Part shown: piece by piece, positions 17,508 through 25,436 of the stretch
Position numbering within the stretch: the first letter of the stretch is position 1
Layout of the letters: each line of letters starts with the position of its first letter
NCBI GenBank assembly: GCA_958295495.1
Contig: OY282352.1
Coordinates: 5,464,049 to 5,528,048 of the forward strand
Length of the DNA: 64,000 nucleotides
From: an uncultured Latescibacterota bacterium
Lineage (GTDB): Bacteria > Latescibacterota > UBA2968 > UBA8231
Direction: 5' to 3'
Notes under the pieces: generated by a model
What the model saw: the letters and a program-made list of their open reading frames with translations, nothing else
What the model was told of the DNA's origin: nothing
The model's database searches: none
Position numbers and translations under genes: made by a program

Positions 17508-18695
17508 ATGAATCCTGAATCTAGTCCGTTTAGACCCGGACAACCTGTGCCGATTGAGTTCTTTGTCGGACGCCTCCCCGAAATAGAGCGGCTACGCGGC
17601 ATGGTCAACGCCAGTGCGCAAGGCCGCTTCAAGATCGGCTTTGTCTGTGGCGAGCGGGGTATCGGCAAAAGCTCCCTTGTTGCTTTTGTGCGCCACTTGG
17701 TCGAACGCGACTGCGATGTAGCGGGGTGCCACGTCTTCCTCGGAGGCGTTCAGGATCTCCGGGAGATGCTACGCCGGACCTTTGACCGCATCCTGAAAGA
17801 GAGCATCGACAAGTCTTGGCATCAACAACTCATAAACCTCTTCGGTAATCGCGTCAGCAAGGTAGGGCTCTTTGGAGTAACGCTTGAGTTGAATCTCGCG
17901 GAGGGGGACCTGTCGGCCATGGAGCGCGACTTCGTGCCATCGGTGAGGCAGCTACTGGAAAGCATCAAGGAGCACAAGAAGTCGCTCTTGCTGATCCTCG
18001 ACGACATCAATGGGCTGGCCAACTCGGAGAGTTTCGCTAACTGGCTCAAGAGCACCGTGGATGCGATCGCGACTTCTCAAGAGGAAATTCGCCTCTGCAT
18101 TCTCGTGGTAGGGCTTGAGGAGAGGCTTGGGGAACTGGCGGGGAAGCAACCGTCACTGGCTCGCGTCTTCGAGTTGATTGACATCACTCCTTGGTCGGAT
18201 GACGAGGTCGCACAATTCTACCAACAATCGTTCGACGCCGGTGGAGCGGAGATATCCGAAGAGTTGCTGAAGGGACTGGTCCGGTTTACCGGCGGCTTGC
18301 CGGTCTTGGCGCACGAGATCGGGGACGCGGTTTGGCGGACGGCTCGGGGACCGACCATCGAGAAGAACGAGGTATTAAAAGGCATTTCCACGGCCGCTGA
18401 AGTCATCGGGCGGAAACTGCTGACCCCCCAGATATTTAGTGCCATCCGCAGCGAGAGCTATCGCTCGATCTTCCGCAAAATGGCGGGTGAGCCTAGAACC
18501 CACTTCCGGCGGGCGGAACTGCAAAAACTCCTGACGGATGCGGAGAAAAGGGGCTTGGACAATTTTCTCCGCCGTATGACGAACTTGGGAGCGTTAGAGA
18601 AAGATCCCGAAGTCAGAGGGGGATACCGCTTCCCCAACCTCCTTCACGCTCTGTACTTCTCGATGGAATCCCAACGCCGGCGAGGTGAGGAATAG
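17508..18695 (+). CDS. ORC/CDC6-like AAA ATPase (insert 2)
   Basis: A 395-aa cytosolic ATPase. It opens with the ORC-type entry motif EFFVGRLPEIERL (about residues 17-29), then a P-loop at 48-56 (GERGIGKSS), Walker B near 160-166 (LLLILDDIN), and a sensor-like ILVVGLEERL. A GLPVLAHEIGDAVW helix and a C-terminal winged helix (FRRAELQKLL ... LGALEKDP ... GGYRF) follow. Stand-alone proteins of this build are common in bacterial defence islands, but the exact role is unknown. GAAGGGG just upstream of ATG 17508 serves as ribosome site. The stop lies 12 bases before the permease start, so it sits inside the transporter operon and in its direction. Confidence 0.8.
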   Translation: MNPESSPFRPGQPVPIEFFVGRLPEIERLRGMVNASAQGRFKIGFVCGERGIGKSSLVAFVRHLVERDCDVAGCHVFLGGVQDLREMLRRTFDRILKESIDKSWHQQLINLFGNRVSKVGLFGVTLELNLAEGDLSAMERDFVPSVRQLLESIKEHKKSLLLILDDINGLANSESFANWLKSTVDAIATSQEEIRLCILVVGLEERLGELAGKQPSLARVFELIDITPWSDDEVAQFYQQSFDAGGAEISEELLKGLVRFTGGLPVLAHEIGDAVWRTARGPTIEKNEVLKGISTAAEVIGRKLLTPQIFSAIRSESYRSIFRKMAGEPRTHFRRAELQKLLTDAEKRGLDNFLRRMTNLGALEKDPEVRGGYRFPNLLHALYFSMESQRRRGEE

Positions 18696-18707
18696 AGCAC
18701 TGATATT

Positions 18708-18731
18708 ATGGAACGCTTACGCAGACTCATG
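18708..18731 (+). repeat. Right copy of direct repeat bracketing insert 2
   Basis: This is the authentic 5' end of the permease gene. Its relic partner is at 17224-17247, with 22/24 positions identical. Together they bracket the MITE-like element and the ATPase gene. Confidence 0.85.
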
Positions 18732-19667
18732 CGGCACAACGACGCCGGGATCGCCTTGTCGGCGGGGTTGCTGTTTGTGGGATGTGCGCTTAGTTCGGAG
18801 AGCTTTCTATCGGCGTACAACCTCTTCAATATCTCGCGGATCGTTGCGTTTTCGGTGTTGGTGGCACTGGCTCAGGCGGTGGTGCTGGTCGGCGGGGGGA
18901 TGAACCTGTCCGTGGGGGCCATCGGCGGCTTGGCGACCATCGCCACCGGGTACTGCATCGAGGTGTTGGGTTTGCCGGGGTGGTTGGCGGCGCTGGTGGC
19001 ACTGGGGATCGGCGGCGCGGCCGGGTGGGTCAACGGGGTCATCATCACGCGGTTGCAGATCAATTCCTTTATCGCCACGCTGGCTACGCTTTTTGTCTTT
19101 ACAGGGCTGGTGCATGGGTTTTCCGAAGGCTATGCCTACACCGACATCCCGCGGGAATTCACGTTTTTGGGGCGGCAGAAGTTTTTTGGGCTGTCGAATT
19201 TGTTCTGGACGATGGGGCTGGTGCTGCTGGCGACGCACTACGCATTCCGGCACACGGTCTTTGGGCGGCGGCTGTTGGCGACCGGGGGGAATCAAGAAGC
19301 GGCTAGGCTGGCGGGGATCCATACCGAGCGGATGATTTTGCTGTCGCACGTGCTGTCGGGCGGAGTGGGGGCGTTGGCCGCGGTGTTGTGGGTGTCGCGG
19401 ATGGGCTCGGCGCAACCGGCGACGGGCAAGGACTGGCTGATAACCAGCTTTGCGGTGGCCATTGTCGGCGGGACTGGGCTGGCTGGAGGGCGCATCTCGG
19501 CGCTGGGCCTGCTGCTGGGGGCGGTCATCATCGTCCTCATCAAGAACGGCTTGGTGATGCTGGAGGCCAACGTCTATTACGAGCAGGCGTTTTTGGGGTC
19601 GATCATCCTGTTGGCTGTGGTGGTGAGCCGGGTGCGGGATTTGTATGGGGGGCGGAGCGGAGGTTAG
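18708..19667 (+). CDS. Sugar ABC transporter permease (RbsC/BPD_transp_2 type)
   Basis: A 319-aa integral membrane protein with about nine hydrophobic segments. The family pattern is clear: GGGMNLSVGAIGGLATI early, VNGVIITRLQINSFIATLATL in the middle, then FGRRLLATGGNQEAARLAGI and the late GGTGLAGGRISALG loop. It forms the channel for the transporter whose ATPase is at 15713 and binding protein at 8061. Its first 24 bases are duplicated at 17224-17247. The stop overlaps the tail of a broken hicB-like gene on the other strand. Confidence 0.92.
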   Translation: MERLRRLMRHNDAGIALSAGLLFVGCALSSESFLSAYNLFNISRIVAFSVLVALAQAVVLVGGGMNLSVGAIGGLATIATGYCIEVLGLPGWLAALVALGIGGAAGWVNGVIITRLQINSFIATLATLFVFTGLVHGFSEGYAYTDIPREFTFLGRQKFFGLSNLFWTMGLVLLATHYAFRHTVFGRRLLATGGNQEAARLAGIHTERMILLSHVLSGGVGALAAVLWVSRMGSAQPATGKDWLITSFAVAIVGGTGLAGGRISALGLLLGAVIIVLIKNGLVMLEANVYYEQAFLGSIILLAVVVSRVRDLYGGRSGG

Positions 19668-19864
19668 TGCGGCTTGCTGCCGTCTTCCTCACAGGACTTG
19701 AGATACTCGTCGATGGAGCGGTGGAACTCGCGCCGAATTCCCTCGACGTCAATTGCTTCAAAGGTGGCAATCGGCTAAGCACCGCTGTTGACGACCCGTC
19801 CGTGAAGACGTTCCACGAAATCGTCGAATTCGATTTCAGCGGCGTATCCCTCGTATTTCATCAT
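19664..19864 (-). pseudogene. hicB-like antitoxin with an in-frame amber stop
   Basis: From ATG 19864 the frame reads MMKYEGYAAEIEFDDF then VERLHGRVVN, the standard HicB N-terminus. A TAG at codon 30 interrupts it, but the same frame continues for 36 codons with a HicB-like second half (FEAIDVEGIRREFHRSI then DEYLKSCEEDG) to TAA. No frameshift is needed, so one nonsense change separates it from a 66-codon antitoxin that is itself short at the C-terminus. No hicA-like gene fits in the 130 bases upstream. Its tail overlaps the permease stop. It is probably dead, unless the amber codon is read through. Confidence 0.7.
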
Positions 19865-19941
19865 GGCTTGACTCCTACAGCATGGTCCCAAGCAAAGTAC
19901 CATGATGCAAATTTGGCCCGAGCCTAACGCCGGAATTGTTT

Positions 19942-19970
19942 TTGACTTGGCTAGCTTTTGTAGCTACACT
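19942..19970 (+). promoter_or_regulatory. Sigma-70-type promoter with overlapping operator for relB-yafQ
   Basis: TTGACT at 19942-19947 and TACACT at 19965-19970 are spaced by 17 bases. A GTAGCTAC palindrome (19960-19967) overlaps the -10 box, and a second AGCTAC half-site follows at 19973. This is where a RelB-type antitoxin would autorepress. Confidence 0.6.
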
Positions 19971-19997
19971 AGAGCTACACATTAGGAGGATATGCAG

Positions 19998-20255
19998 ATG
20001 AGTACTGATACGGTCGTACGCGCTCGGATTGATAGCGAGACCAAAGCACGAGCTGCGGAAGCATTACAAGCTATGGGCTTGTCGGTGTCCGATGCCATTC
20101 GCCTGCTGTTGCTGCGAGTGGCGGATGAGAAGCGGCTGCCTTTTGCCGTCCAAGCACCAAATGCTACCACTGTCAAGGCGATGAAGGAACTGGACGAGGG
20201 CAAGGGCAAGAGCTTCGGCAGCACCGAGGAACTGTTTCAAGATCTCGGGCTCTGA
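19998..20255 (+). CDS. RelB/DinJ-family antitoxin
   Basis: An 85-aa protein. I choose ATG 19998 over ATG 19992, because AGGAGG at 19984-19989 is 8 bases from the former but only 2 from the latter. The N-terminal ribbon-helix-helix reads TVVRARIDSETKARAAEAL then MGLSVSDAIRLLLLRV, typical of DinJ/RelB. The acidic C-terminal part (KELDEGKGKSFGSTEELF) should wrap the toxin. It should neutralise the YafQ-type toxin encoded one base downstream and repress the shared promoter at 19942. Confidence 0.9.
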   Translation: MSTDTVVRARIDSETKARAAEALQAMGLSVSDAIRLLLLRVADEKRLPFAVQAPNATTVKAMKELDEGKGKSFGSTEELFQDLGL

Positions 20256-20256
20256 C

Positions 20257-20529
20257 GTGCTGGTCCCGGTTCGCTCTACGCAGTTCAAGCGCGACGTGAA
20301 AAGAGTTGAGAAGCGGAGTAAAGACCTGACCAAGCTGCGGGTGTTGCTGGCGTTGTTGATCCAGCAGGAGCCGTTAGCTGCCCGCCATTTTGATCATCTG
20401 CTACGGGGCATTTGGAAGGGCTACCGGGAAGCTCATATCGAGCCGGACTGGCTCTTGATTTACCGCGTCCAAGGAGCCGAATTGCATCTGGTTCGCACTG
20501 GTTCCCACGCCGATCTATTCAAGGAATAA
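20257..20529 (+). CDS. yafQ: YafQ-family mRNA interferase toxin
   Basis: A 90-aa RelE-superfamily toxin that would cleave mRNA on the ribosome. Residues known in E. coli YafQ are all present, shifted by three: His47, His60, Asp64, Trp65, His84 and Phe88 (HFDHLL, GYREAHIEPDWLLIYR, RTGSHADLF). The start is GTG 20257, one base after the antitoxin stop, so translation is coupled. It looks complete and active, and should need the antitoxin upstream. Confidence 0.92.
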   Translation: MLVPVRSTQFKRDVKRVEKRSKDLTKLRVLLALLIQQEPLAARHFDHLLRGIWKGYREAHIEPDWLLIYRVQGAELHLVRTGSHADLFKE

Positions 20530-20564
20530 ATCAGGCCGCAAGCGCCGTTACGCAAAGGCGAACT

Positions 20565-21587
20565 ATGTACCGACAATTAGGCCGCATCGCGCTCAAATCC
20601 GGTGAAGCTGTACAAGCCGGCGTCGTGCAAGGCCCTGATCTCGACTGGGCCGAGCGCGTCGAAACCCTATTGGGCCACAAAGGCCCGTCTTGGTGCTGGG
20701 GCAACGAGCAGGTGCTGCGCACCCAGACCGGCCTCGATGCCTTCTTTTACCTACTGCACCGCGATGGCGATCCCTTTGCCAATGTGATGACCATTGAATA
20801 CTGCGGCGTGGGGCTGCTCGGCCACGTGTACACCCGCCCCACAGACCGCCGCCAAGGCGCTGCCATGCAGTTGATGGCCTGCCTCATAGAGCACTTTCGC
20901 CAGCGCGGCGGCCAAGCCCTGTTTTTGGGCACGGGCTACGATACGCCACCCTATCACATTTATCGGGTCAACGGCTTTACCGGAGTCGAGCCAGCAAGCG
21001 GTTATATGGCGTATTACAGCACCTCGAAAGACGAATTCGATACGGCTTATTTTGCTCCGGGTTCCACGGCCATAGAACCGGTTGGCTGGCTGCACTGGCC
21101 CGTTTCGATTCCTCTGTTTTTGGGTGCTTTTCCCGGCGTTGTGCGCGGCGCTGGCTTGGGTTTGTGGGGTCGCCGCTCCACCGAAGGGCCTTTACTGCCC
21201 TTGCTGCAGGACGGCTTGGAGCGTGGCGAAAGCGGCCTTCCGCCCCGCGCGCTGGCTCTGGTGCAACAGGAAACCCGCGCCGTGGTGGGGTGGGCTATGT
21301 GGTCCGATCATCTTCTGTGGCCCGACGCCTGCTTGGTTGACCTGTATTGCCATCCGGCCTTTTGGGAGGCGGGGGCCGCCTTACTCCAAGCGCTAGAGAT
21401 ACCAGCAAGCCACGCTTGCTTGGCTTATTGCGACGCTGGTCTGCATCCTAAAGCCACCGCCCTGACTGCGGCTGGCTTCCGTTGCAGTACCACCTTAAAC
21501 CAGCGGGTCGCGGCCGACCGGGCGCAAACGGGTTGGGTGGATGTTGAGGGGTGGGAGAAGTTTGCCGTAGAGGCTGCCCAATGTTGA
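20565..21587 (+). CDS. GNAT-family acetyltransferase-like protein
   Basis: A 340-aa protein starting at ATG 20565; the longer open frame upstream overlaps the toxin gene and is a shadow. The first half shows a GNAT fold: LLGHVYTRPTDRRQGAAMQLM resembles the acetyl-CoA loop (R/Q-x-x-G-x-A), followed by ALFLGTGYDTPPYHIYRVNGFTGVE, the usual beta-5/alpha-4 region. The second half is less clear and may be another, degenerate GNAT-like domain (RAVVGWAMWSDHL ... VDLYCHPAFWEAGAALLQAL). Substrate unknown. It follows the toxin-antitoxin pair by 35 bases but need not be functionally linked. Confidence 0.65.
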   Translation: MYRQLGRIALKSGEAVQAGVVQGPDLDWAERVETLLGHKGPSWCWGNEQVLRTQTGLDAFFYLLHRDGDPFANVMTIEYCGVGLLGHVYTRPTDRRQGAAMQLMACLIEHFRQRGGQALFLGTGYDTPPYHIYRVNGFTGVEPASGYMAYYSTSKDEFDTAYFAPGSTAIEPVGWLHWPVSIPLFLGAFPGVVRGAGLGLWGRRSTEGPLLPLLQDGLERGESGLPPRALALVQQETRAVVGWAMWSDHLLWPDACLVDLYCHPAFWEAGAALLQALEIPASHACLAYCDAGLHPKATALTAAGFRCSTTLNQRVAADRAQTGWVDVEGWEKFAVEAAQC

Positions 21588-21741
21588 AAACCGCTCGGAC
21601 GATGAAGATGCCATTATTGTCATCCAAGGCGTGGACGCAGATGGGTTCGAGGTAGAACTTATTTACCTATAGGGGAATATTCCAATCGGTGGAACCTATT
21701 GCAGGAGAGTTGTATGAGCAGGTTATCCACTGGCAAAGGCA

Positions 21742-21800
21742 GTAGAATCGGCTCTTCCGAACCAATTGAATGAATTGTACATCAATGCGAGACATCCCTC
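21742..21800 (+). pseudogene. Relic of a HEPN gene fragment upstream of the MNT gene
   Basis: These 59 bases match 22362-22420, inside the intact HEPN gene, at about 50 positions and lie exactly 620 bases upstream. In frame they read VESALPNQLNELYINARHPS against VESELLNQLNELYIDARYPS. The MNT start follows 9 bases later, so an earlier HEPN copy was lost by deletion between tandem copies. Confidence 0.75.
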
Positions 21801-21808
21801 AGAGACGG

Positions 21809-22153
21809 ATGGAGACCAAGGACAACGATATACGCGCTATCGTCTCGTGTCTTTTGACTTGTGATCCCTATAGGATCGTGCTTTTCGGCTCCTATGCATT
21901 GGGGACGGAGGGGGTGGGCAGCGATATTGATCTATTGGTCATCCTCGATTCTGAGGTCATCTCACAGACCTATCAGGAAAGAATAAAAAGAAGGCTTACA
22001 GTGAGGGACAGTATCCAAGAGATCAATAAACAGATTCCTATTGACCTCATCGTCTATACTAAAGCCGAGTACGAACTTCTGCAGAGGCATGGCACTTCTT
22101 TTTTGAGCGAGATAGAACGTTTAGGGAAGACGTTGTATGAAAAGGCAAGCTAA
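21809..22153 (+). CDS. MNT-type nucleotidyltransferase (antitoxin of MNT/HEPN pair)
   Basis: A 114-aa minimal nucleotidyltransferase. ATG 21809 is preferred because the codons upstream are a relic of a HEPN gene. The catalytic signature is complete: GSYALG at 27-32 and SDIDL at 38-42, giving the two metal-binding Asp residues, with a third acid likely in IPIDLIVY. In MNT/HEPN systems this protein neutralises the HEPN toxin, in characterised cases by AMPylating it. It overlaps the HEPN gene by 17 bases. Base composition is more A/T-rich than the neighbours. Confidence 0.85.
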   Translation: METKDNDIRAIVSCLLTCDPYRIVLFGSYALGTEGVGSDIDLLVILDSEVISQTYQERIKRRLTVRDSIQEINKQIPIDLIVYTKAEYELLQRHGTSFLSEIERLGKTLYEKAS

Positions 22154-22526
22154 AGCGTGGCTGGATTCGGCTCGCGATGACTTGGGGGTTGTAGAGGAAA
22201 TCATCAACCGCGACGACCTGACGCACATGGTTGCCTTCCACTGCCAGCAGGCGGTCGAGAAATCGTTCAAAGCTATTTTTGAAGAGTACGAGCAAACCGC
22301 ACCAAGAGTCCATGACCTGATCGCGCTCCGCAATCAGGTTGAAAAGTATATCAGGCTCGAGGTAGAATCGGAGCTTCTAAACCAGTTGAATGAACTGTAC
22401 ATCGATGCGAGGTATCCCTCGGATTTCGGGCTACTCCCGGGCGGAAAACCACCGAAGGAACTAGCCCAAAAGATGTACCATCTCGCTCGAAAGATATGCG
22501 AGACAACAGAACAAAGCATGGCGTGA
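22137..22526 (+). CDS. HEPN-domain toxin partner of MNT
   Basis: A 129-aa HEPN protein of the type paired with minimal nucleotidyltransferases. The family signs are WLDSARDDLGVVEEII at the start, MVAFHCQQAVEKSFKAIF in the second helix, PRVHDLIAL, and YIDARYPSDF near the end. HEPN proteins of this group are RNases or structural toxins held in check by MNT. A strict R-x4-6-H catalytic motif is not obvious here. The start overlaps the MNT gene by 17 bases, and a partial second copy of the gene lies at 21742-21800. Confidence 0.85.
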   Translation: MKRQAKAWLDSARDDLGVVEEIINRDDLTHMVAFHCQQAVEKSFKAIFEEYEQTAPRVHDLIALRNQVEKYIRLEVESELLNQLNELYIDARYPSDFGLLPGGKPPKELAQKMYHLARKICETTEQSMA

Positions 22527-22536
22527 CAACGCCATG
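22517..22536. terminator. Hairpin between convergent HEPN and M16 genes
   Basis: CATGGCGT/ACGCCATG forms an 8-bp perfect stem with a 4-base loop. It spans the HEPN stop codon and lies 14 bases from the end of the convergent protease gene. There is no T-run, so it is only a possible bidirectional terminator. Confidence 0.4.
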
Positions 22537-22549
22537 TAGCACCCCTCCA

Positions 22550-25408
22550 CTAGTACGCCCCCTCTTCCCCCGGCTCGCCCTCCTCTGGATAGAGCACCAC
22601 CCGCACGTAGCGGTCCATGTTGAAATAGTTCTGCGCGGCCTGCTGTATCGCCTCTCCAGTCAGCGAATCGACCAACGCTGGATACTGAATCAGCCGCCGT
22701 GGATCGACCCCGTTGAAGTCGAGTGCCTCCAGAGACCCGACCCAGAAGCTGTTCTCCTCGAGGTCAATTTCGCGCTGGCGCTGGCGCATTTCCTTGACCT
22801 TATCGACGTAGAGATCGGTAGTACCGACGGTTTTTAGGCTGTCGATCTGTTCAAAGACCACCTGCGTCAGCTCCTCGACGCGCTCGGGGTCGCTGCCAAA
22901 GGTGATGGAGATGCGGTATTTCTCGTCCGGGTAGCGCGAGCCGCTGGCGCTGATCCATACCCCATAGGTGCCGCCCAAGTCCTCGCGCAACACCTCGCGC
23001 AGCTTGATCTGTAGCACGGAGGTCATGGCCCTGAGTTCGAGGTTGTTTTTCCAGCCATCGTACTCAAAGGGGCCGGTGAAAATCAGCCGCGACTGGCTCT
23101 TGGGTTCGATGCCGCGATAGACCGCTTTGTCAATCACGCCCTCCGGGGCCTCAATGCCGACGTCCCGCCAAGTCTCCTCTCGTCCGGTTGCCGGCAGGCC
23201 GCCCAAGTAGGTGCATACCAGCGGCTCCATGTCTTCGAGGGTGAAGTTGCCGACAAAGAAAAACGAGAAGTCGCCGGCGTCGGCAAAGCGATCTTGGTAC
23301 ACGGCCATAGACGTGGCCAAGTCCATCTCGTCGAGCAACTCCAGCGACCAAGGGCGCGCCCGGTGGTGGTACTGGGCCATGGTGACCGCAATGGTGTCGC
23401 CAAAAGCCGTCTCCGGGCGCGCACTGCGATTCTGGATGGAGCCTCTCATGCGCGTCTGATAGGCTTGGAAGGCCGTGCTGTCTTGGCGCGGCGCGGTAAA
23501 GAAGGCGTAGATCAGCTCGAACATGGTTTGGATATCCTCGGGCGAGGCCGAGCCAGAAATGCCCTCCCGCAAGCTGCTGATCCACGGCGATACCTGCACC
23601 ACTTTGCCGGCTAGTTTCTTCTCTAGGGCGATCTTGTTAAACGGCCCCACGCCGCCTTCGCTCACCACCGAGGTCGCCGTCGAGGCCGCCACGTGGGAGG
23701 TGTCGGGAACCAGCGAGTGCCCGCCGGGGCTATAGGCCCTAAAGAGGATTTCATCGTTTTTGAAGTCCGTTGGCTTCAGGCAGACCCGGATGCCGTTGGC
23801 GAGGGTCCACCACGTCGCGCCGATCTCGGGGATTTGGCTGCGTGCGACGATTGCAGCCGGAGCTGGCACTTGCGCCACGAGCGGCTCGTCGGACACCTCG
23901 TCGGCGTACGGCGCGATCTCCTGCTGGGCCGCCGCGGCGAAGATCGCCAGCAGCTCTTGCTCGTTGGGTACGGCAATACCCTCTTGCTCGGGGGCCTCCA
24001 CAGTGATCACCCGGTTTTTTTCGCTCGTCCACTCGCTGGCCAGCGCATTGACTTCCTCCAGCGCAATGCCGGGCACCAGTTCTTGGTAGAGTTCGTACTC
24101 CTTGGCAATGCCGGGGATGGCCTCGTCGGTTAGCAGGTGGCGCACGTATTCGGCGGCAAAACCGCTCGACTGCTGCTTGTCGCGCTCGCGGTAGGACTGC
24201 TCTATGCCGCGCAGCATTTCCTTTTTCTCGCGCGCTAGCTCGGAGGCGGTAAAGCCGTATTCGCGCACTCTCGCGGCTTCGATCAACAGGGCCTCAAGTC
24301 CGGCGTCGAATCCGTTGTTTTGCACCGCAGCGCCGAGGATGAAAAACTCCTTGGAGCGCAGCCAGCGCCCCTGACCCGAATAGGCTCCCAAAAAGGGCGG
24401 CTCGGGTAGCTTAGTCAGTTCGTGCAGACGCTGGTTGAACATCCGATGATATAGGGCCTCGATGAGCGAGCGGCGATAGGTGCTCACCGTCCCTTGGGGC
24501 CGCACGTCCATTTTGTAGTAGATGCTGACGCCGTTGTAAGTGGCTTCTGGGTCAGTGGCAATGGCGAACAGCGTCTCCTCGTGGTCGGGCACGGGGAACA
24601 CGGTGCGTTCGCGGGGGCTTGCGGATGTGGGGATGTGGGCAAAATAGTCCTGTACCAGTGCCTCTATTGCCGCTGGCTCAATGTCGCCGACGGCCACAAA
24701 CCCCATCAGGTCGGGCCGATACCAGGTTTGGTAAAAGCGGCGCAGGGCCTCGTGCTGGAAGGTGTCGAGCACGGCCTTCTGCCCGATGGGCAGGCGCACG
24801 GCGTAGCGCGAACTTTTGAGGAGGATGGGCAATTGCTCGTCGAACATGCGCTGCTGAGCACCGCGCCTGAGCCGCCACTCTTCGACGACCACGCCCCGTT
24901 CCTTGTCGATCTCCTCGGCTTCAAAGCTGATCTGGTGCGCCCAGTCCTCCAAAATTTGGAAGGCTGTATGTACCACCTCGGTGCTGTCAGTGGGCACGGT
25001 CAGCATGTACACGGTCTCGTCGAAGCTGGTGTACGCATTGAGGTCCGGCCCAAAGCGCATGCCGATTAGCTCTAGGTAGTCCACCAGCTCTTGCTTGGCA
25101 AAGTTTTTGGTGCCGTTGAAGGCCATGTGCTCGGCAAAGTGCGCCAGCCCCTGCTGGTCTTCGTCCTCCAGCACCGAGCCTACATCGACCACCAGCCGCA
25201 GTTCGACCCGGTTCTCGGGCTTTTGGTTTTTGCGAATGACGTAGCGCAGGCCGTTGTCTAGCTGGCCGACGGTAGCCAGCGAATCAATGGGCAGCTTTTC
25301 CTCGGTCGTCTCCTCCATCGCAGCCTGTTGCACCCGCGTTGGCGACGTGCTGACGCAGGCGCACAGCAGCACTGGAAAAACAACCAACCGCATCAAAACT
25401 CGTCTCAT
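22550..25408 (-). CDS. M16-family zinc protease lipoprotein (pitrilysin/insulinase-like, full length)
   Basis: A 952-aa exported protease. A lipoprotein signal ends near LCAC (Cys around residue 18). The N-terminal catalytic half has the inverted zinc motif H90-F-A-E93-H94 with a third ligand about 76 residues on (E170, in DKERGVVVEEW). The second half (from about 500) repeats the fold without the zinc motif, as usual in M16B/pitrilysin proteins. Such enzymes degrade peptides in the periplasm or at the cell surface. It may share transcription with the kinase and dehydrogenase genes upstream on the same strand, though their functions are unrelated. Confidence 0.92.
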   Translation of the reverse strand: MRRVLMRLVVFPVLLCACVSTSPTRVQQAAMEETTEEKLPIDSLATVGQLDNGLRYVIRKNQKPENRVELRLVVDVGSVLEDEDQQGLAHFAEHMAFNGTKNFAKQELVDYLELIGMRFGPDLNAYTSFDETVYMLTVPTDSTEVVHTAFQILEDWAHQISFEAEEIDKERGVVVEEWRLRRGAQQRMFDEQLPILLKSSRYAVRLPIGQKAVLDTFQHEALRRFYQTWYRPDLMGFVAVGDIEPAAIEALVQDYFAHIPTSASPRERTVFPVPDHEETLFAIATDPEATYNGVSIYYKMDVRPQGTVSTYRRSLIEALYHRMFNQRLHELTKLPEPPFLGAYSGQGRWLRSKEFFILGAAVQNNGFDAGLEALLIEAARVREYGFTASELAREKKEMLRGIEQSYRERDKQQSSGFAAEYVRHLLTDEAIPGIAKEYELYQELVPGIALEEVNALASEWTSEKNRVITVEAPEQEGIAVPNEQELLAIFAAAAQQEIAPYADEVSDEPLVAQVPAPAAIVARSQIPEIGATWWTLANGIRVCLKPTDFKNDEILFRAYSPGGHSLVPDTSHVAASTATSVVSEGGVGPFNKIALEKKLAGKVVQVSPWISSLREGISGSASPEDIQTMFELIYAFFTAPRQDSTAFQAYQTRMRGSIQNRSARPETAFGDTIAVTMAQYHHRARPWSLELLDEMDLATSMAVYQDRFADAGDFSFFFVGNFTLEDMEPLVCTYLGGLPATGREETWRDVGIEAPEGVIDKAVYRGIEPKSQSRLIFTGPFEYDGWKNNLELRAMTSVLQIKLREVLREDLGGTYGVWISASGSRYPDEKYRISITFGSDPERVEELTQVVFEQIDSLKTVGTTDLYVDKVKEMRQRQREIDLEENSFWVGSLEALDFNGVDPRRLIQYPALVDSLTGEAIQQAAQNYFNMDRYVRVVLYPEEGEPGEEGAY

Positions 25409-25436
25409 GTTGGGCTCCTGTTGTAAGGGGTCAATA

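Noticed and set aside
21571..21672. Acidic frame NRSDDEDAIIVIQGVDADG after the GNAT gene
   Set aside because: No start codon or ribosome site; ends after 33 codons. Possibly a remnant, but too short to call.
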